A program made the translations under genes and the position numbers. The notes under the pieces are model-generated. The model was not told the DNA's origin, made no database searches, and saw nothing but the letters and a program-made list of their open reading frames with translations. A stretch of 9,370 nucleotides of DNA. Origin: Acidobacteriota bacterium. Lineage in GTDB: Bacteria; Acidobacteriota; Vicinamibacteria; Vicinamibacterales; UBA8438. This document shows, one piece after another, positions 7,248 to 9,370 of this stretch; positions within the stretch are counted from its first letter, which is position 1, and each line of letters opens with the position of its first letter. The stretch covers positions 1-9,370 of the forward strand of contig DTWD01000417.1 of the NCBI GenBank assembly GCA_012963185.1. Direction: 5' to 3'.

Positions 7248-7472
7248 TCAACCCTCTTCCTCGTACTCTCCCTCAGCTGGAAGCATCGGTCGGTTAGAGG
7301 GCCTCAGGGCTTCACGGTAGTCGTAGACAGGCATCCCGGCTACATGCAGTAGGATCGTACATATCGAAGACTTGTCCTCCACCACAACCGTAACCGGGCT
7401 ACCCTCACAGCCTTCTCGAAAACCGACCCGACAACCACAGGCAAGCGTTGCAAACCTGAATCCCTTCAGCAT
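7248..7472 (-). CDS. Hypothetical small Cys-containing protein
   Basis: A 74-residue frame starting at ATG 7472. It reads as protein rather than chance: a compact beta-rich core (ATLACGCRVGF..., SPVTVVVEDKSSICTILLHVAGMPVYDYREALRPS), four cysteines (CGC, EGC, SIC) and an acidic tail, EGEYEEEG. The spaced cysteines with one His (HVAG) could bind a metal or form disulfides; no signal peptide is present. I do not recognise the family with certainty. It lies 107 bases after the thioredoxin gene and 86 before the zinc-ribbon gene, all on the minus strand. No clear Shine-Dalgarno precedes the ATG, which lowers confidence. An opposing plus-strand frame across the same bases (from ATG 7212) looks less protein-like. 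Confidence 0.5.
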   Translation of the reverse strand: MLKGFRFATLACGCRVGFREGCEGSPVTVVVEDKSSICTILLHVAGMPVYDYREALRPSNRPMLPAEGEYEEEG

Positions 7473-7579
7473 GGTAGGGATGATACTACAGGGGGGAGCG
7501 CCTCAATGAATACACAACACGGAAGAGACTGACGCCAGTTAGTGATGCTAATGAAAACTCTACTTTATACGTTCGTGTT

Positions 7580-8140
7580 CTATAGAAGGTCAGCGAGATC
7601 TTTTTCAAATTTCTCTTTTGTCGCGATACCAATATGTTTACGACACAGCGTACCTTCACGATCGATCATAAAGGTAATCGGAAGCCCCCAAACTGGCCCG
7701 TACGCCTCCTGAAAATCTTCTCGACCAAGACCAACAAGCATCGGATAGTTCACCTGATACTCTGCAATAAATGGCCTCATTTGTTCAGGGGTATCATCAA
7801 CTGAAAGGCCAAGCACCACGAGTCCCTTATCCCCGTAGGTCTCCTGAAATTCAACAAACCATGGAATCTCAATCTTGCATGGACCACACCACGTTGCCCA
7901 AAAGTTCAAAAGAATGACTTTTCCTTTGTAGGAAATCAGGTCAACTTCCTCACCAGTCACGTCGCGCAGGGTATAGTCGAGAGGAGCTGGTTTGGCATCA
8001 GCATCACATGCCGCCGCCGCAGATACGTCGTAGTCAAATAATGATGAAACCGGTTCTAAGCTAAAAGTTGGGGTAACCGGCAGGGTCAAAAAACCAAGTG
8101 CCACCGCAGCTCCGACTGCCAATATCCAGCGCCTCATCAT
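7580..8140 (-). CDS. TlpA/ResA-like thiol-disulfide protein, exported
   Basis: A 186-residue thioredoxin-fold protein. Residues 1-28 form a signal peptide or membrane anchor (MMRRWILAVGAAVALGFLT...), so it should act in the periplasm, probably as a reductant of cytochrome c maturation or other secreted thiol proteins (family knowledge, not shown here). The active site is FWATWCGPC with Cys85 and Cys88, the cis-proline is in WGLPITF at Pro154, and LRDVTGEEVDLISYKGKVILLNF is the standard AhpC/TSA-TlpA lead-in. Cys45 (AAAACDAD) is unpaired and too far from the hydrophobic stretch to be a lipobox. ATG 8140 was preferred over an upstream TTG at 8206, since GGAG stands 10 bases before it and the Arg-Arg signal start follows directly. 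Two smaller minus-strand genes follow. Confidence 0.92.
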   Translation of the reverse strand: MMRRWILAVGAAVALGFLTLPVTPTFSLEPVSSLFDYDVSAAAACDADAKPAPLDYTLRDVTGEEVDLISYKGKVILLNFWATWCGPCKIEIPWFVEFQETYGDKGLVVLGLSVDDTPEQMRPFIAEYQVNYPMLVGLGREDFQEAYGPVWGLPITFMIDREGTLCRKHIGIATKEKFEKDLADLL

Positions 8141-8176
8141 AATTAGTCCACTCCAGTTTGCATCTACGATGCCCTT

Positions 8177-8206
8177 AATATAACTGGAGAATGTAGCATT
8201 GAACAA
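8177..8206 (-). promoter_or_regulatory. Candidate sigma-70 promoter of the TlpA-like gene
   Basis: On the minus strand TTGTTC (8206-8201) is followed after 18 bases by TATATT (8182-8177). The -10 matches five of six consensus bases and the -35 three of six. Transcription would start near 8170, giving a leader of about 30 bases that contains the GGAG ribosome site. This is a sequence match only. Confidence 0.35.
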
Positions 8207-8519
8207 CCTTAGCTAGGGAAAGTCATCCCGAACACCTGCCATCGGCGTACTTTTGAGCGCGACTCAAACTCAACCACCATTCGAAACCGACCAGATTTTT
8301 GTCATCAGGTAACGTAGTTCGTTACGTGCTCACACACTGCAGCATTGCCGAAGAAGTCGTTAGTCAGTAAGATGAAGAGTAAGGCCCAGATAACAAGAAT
8401 TCATTGAAACACGGTGACAATTCACGGGTCTCACGACCAGAAACTTAGGTACTTTCTCCAGCGATAAGATTGCGCACTGGATAGACTGATATGTCTCCTG
8501 ACCCTCAAGAGGTGTCGTG
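8207..8519. other. Noncoding stretch between divergent genes, with two small palindromes
   Basis: No gene, tRNA or terminator with a T-run is seen. Two perfect 6-bp inverted repeats with 5-base loops stand out: TTTGAG-CGCGA-CTCAAA (8252-8268) and GTAACG-TAGTT-CGTTAC (8309-8325). They could be operators for either divergent gene or chance. The plus-strand promoter for the 8520 gene must lie here, but no clear consensus was found. Confidence 0.4.
8508..8514 (+). promoter_or_regulatory. Ribosome binding site of the HExxH gene
   Basis: AGAGGTG stands five bases before ATG 8520 and favours that start over the in-frame GTG at 8517, which would leave only two bases of spacing. Confidence 0.7.
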
Positions 8520-9370
8520 ATGTTACACAGCCAATTTAGAACTCGTTTTCGGTGGGTTGTCGCAGCCTTACTAGGCTTTCTGCTGACGTGCTCTGCCGGA
8601 ACGACCTATGCCCAGTTTGGCGCCATACCGTACTACGGCAAGAACCGGGTGAAATACGACAAATTCGATTGGCATATCTATACAACGGATCATTTTGAGA
8701 TTTTTTACTATCCAGAGCTAGAGGAACACCTGGGGCGCATCGCAAGTTACGCAGAAAGCGCCTACCAACAAATAAGCGCCGACCTACGACACGACCTTGC
8801 ATTTGTGGTCCCTCTCGTTGTGTTCAAAACACATAGTGAATTCGAACAACAACTGATATTTCCAGGAGCGAGCCCCGAAGGTGTCGGGGCATTTGCCGAA
8901 CCACAACGTAACCGTATCGTGCTTCCGATCGACGAACCGCCCGATGGCTTATACCGACTTATCGTTCACGAATTAACTCATATCTTTGAATTTGACATCA
9001 TTCCACGCTCGATCATCCGCGACACCATCCCTTTGTGGGTAGACGAGGGGCTGTCTGATTACATGGCGGGGGTATGGCGACCTCTCGATCTCATGCAGGT
9101 CCGCGACGCTGCCGTCGCGGACATCGTGCCATCTATGACGGAATTCGAACGGTACGGCGGGTTCGCCAGCGGCCGGGTAGTTTATAACCTTGGGCACGCC
9201 GCCTTTGAATTCATGGAAGAACGGTGGGGACTGGAAGGCATACGAGAATTTCTTTTTGCCTTACGTCGGAATGCCATCGGTGGTGGTGAAGACCCCTACG
9301 AAGAAGCTTTCGACCTTGAGTCCGAAGAATTCGATGATGCCTATAAAGCATACCTCGAAGAACGGTTTGA
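8520..9370 (+). CDS. Secreted HExxH metallopeptidase-like protein (peptidase MA type), N-terminal part
   Basis: The frame is open from ATG 8520 to the window end (283 codons). Residues 1-31 are a signal peptide (Arg-rich start, hydrophobic WVVAALLGFLL, likely cleavage after TYA). The mature start, QFGAIPYYGKNRVKYDKFDWHIYTTDHFEIFYY, is typical of a family in which a peptidase-MA-like domain precedes a TolB-like beta-propeller. The zinc motif HELTH is at 150-154, and the third ligand is probably Glu176 in LWVDEGLSDYM, 21 residues after His154, as in gluzincins. GGFASGRVVYNLGHAAFEFM and the DPYEEAFDL segment continue the domain. It should act in the periplasm or at the cell surface. Proteolysis is inferred: some relatives are annotated only as TolB-like. 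Whether a propeller follows cannot be seen. Confidence 0.85.
   Translation, partial: MLHSQFRTRFRWVVAALLGFLLTCSAGTTYAQFGAIPYYGKNRVKYDKFDWHIYTTDHFEIFYYPELEEHLGRIASYAESAYQQISADLRHDLAFVVPLVVFKTHSEFEQQLIFPGASPEGVGAFAEPQRNRIVLPIDEPPDGLYRLIVHELTHIFEFDIIPRSIIRDTIPLWVDEGLSDYMAGVWRPLDLMQVRDAAVADIVPSMTEFERYGGFASGRVVYNLGHAAFEFMEERWGLEGIREFLFALRRNAIGGGEDPYEEAFDLESEEFDDAYKAYLEERF

Noticed and set aside
7212..7352. Plus-strand short frame starting ATG 7212 with a hydrophobic stretch
   Set aside because: No clear ribosome site, and it overlaps a minus-strand frame with a more protein-like composition.
8141..8206. TTG start at 8206 for the thioredoxin
   Set aside because: It would put 22 non-signal residues before the Arg-Arg signal peptide; ATG 8140 has GGAG upstream, and 8206 overlaps the candidate -35.

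Overview
The window reads as an interior piece of a Gram-negative bacterial chromosome with a roughly balanced base composition. Exported proteins (a TlpA-type thioredoxin and a large secreted HExxH protein) point to a periplasm. The alpha/beta hydrolase, the HExxH protein and the radical SAM protein resemble what I know from Acidobacteriota, Rokubacteria-like and Gemmatimonadota genomes. That placement is inference from family resemblance and is not certain. No phage, insertion sequence, CRISPR array, rRNA or tRNA was seen.

The left third (about 1-2973, minus strand) is the most interesting part. It is a tight operon read from right to left: a sodium:solute symporter, then a radical SAM protein two bases later, then the start of an ATP-grasp-like protein. 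The radical SAM frame does not end at its first TGA. The bases there read Cys-TGA-Ala-Glu-Pro, which is the CUAEP tail of a known radical SAM selenoprotein family. The frame then runs 11 more residues to a TAA that directly abuts the ATG of the next gene. A compact hairpin with an AGGUA loop begins 13 bases after the TGA (its loop 19 bases after) and looks like a bacterial SECIS element. I therefore annotate a 451-residue selenoprotein with Sec440, and not a 439-residue protein ending in Cys.

The middle (3135-3971, minus) is a broken gene of the CofD/YvcK family. It has an in-frame TAG where the family seems to have a Trp, and no intact N-terminal nucleotide-binding region. A degraded N-terminus may lie in the spacer to about 4160. 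Divergent from it on the plus strand are a polytopic membrane protein with an extracytoplasmic C-terminal domain (4165-5703, DUF6798/GT-C-like) and a YheT-type alpha/beta hydrolase (5760-6749).

The right third carries three minus-strand genes: a TlpA/ResA-like thioredoxin, a 74-residue Cys-containing small protein and a 100-residue protein with a CPCCG zinc-ribbon-like knuckle. After a 313-base noncoding stretch comes the start of a secreted HExxH metallopeptidase-like protein (8520 onward, plus), cut by the window end.

The symporter, selenoprotein and ATP-grasp protein probably act in one pathway: uptake of a small molecule, radical chemistry, and ATP-dependent ligation. The substrate cannot be read from the sequence. 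The rest of the window shows ordinary housekeeping or envelope functions.
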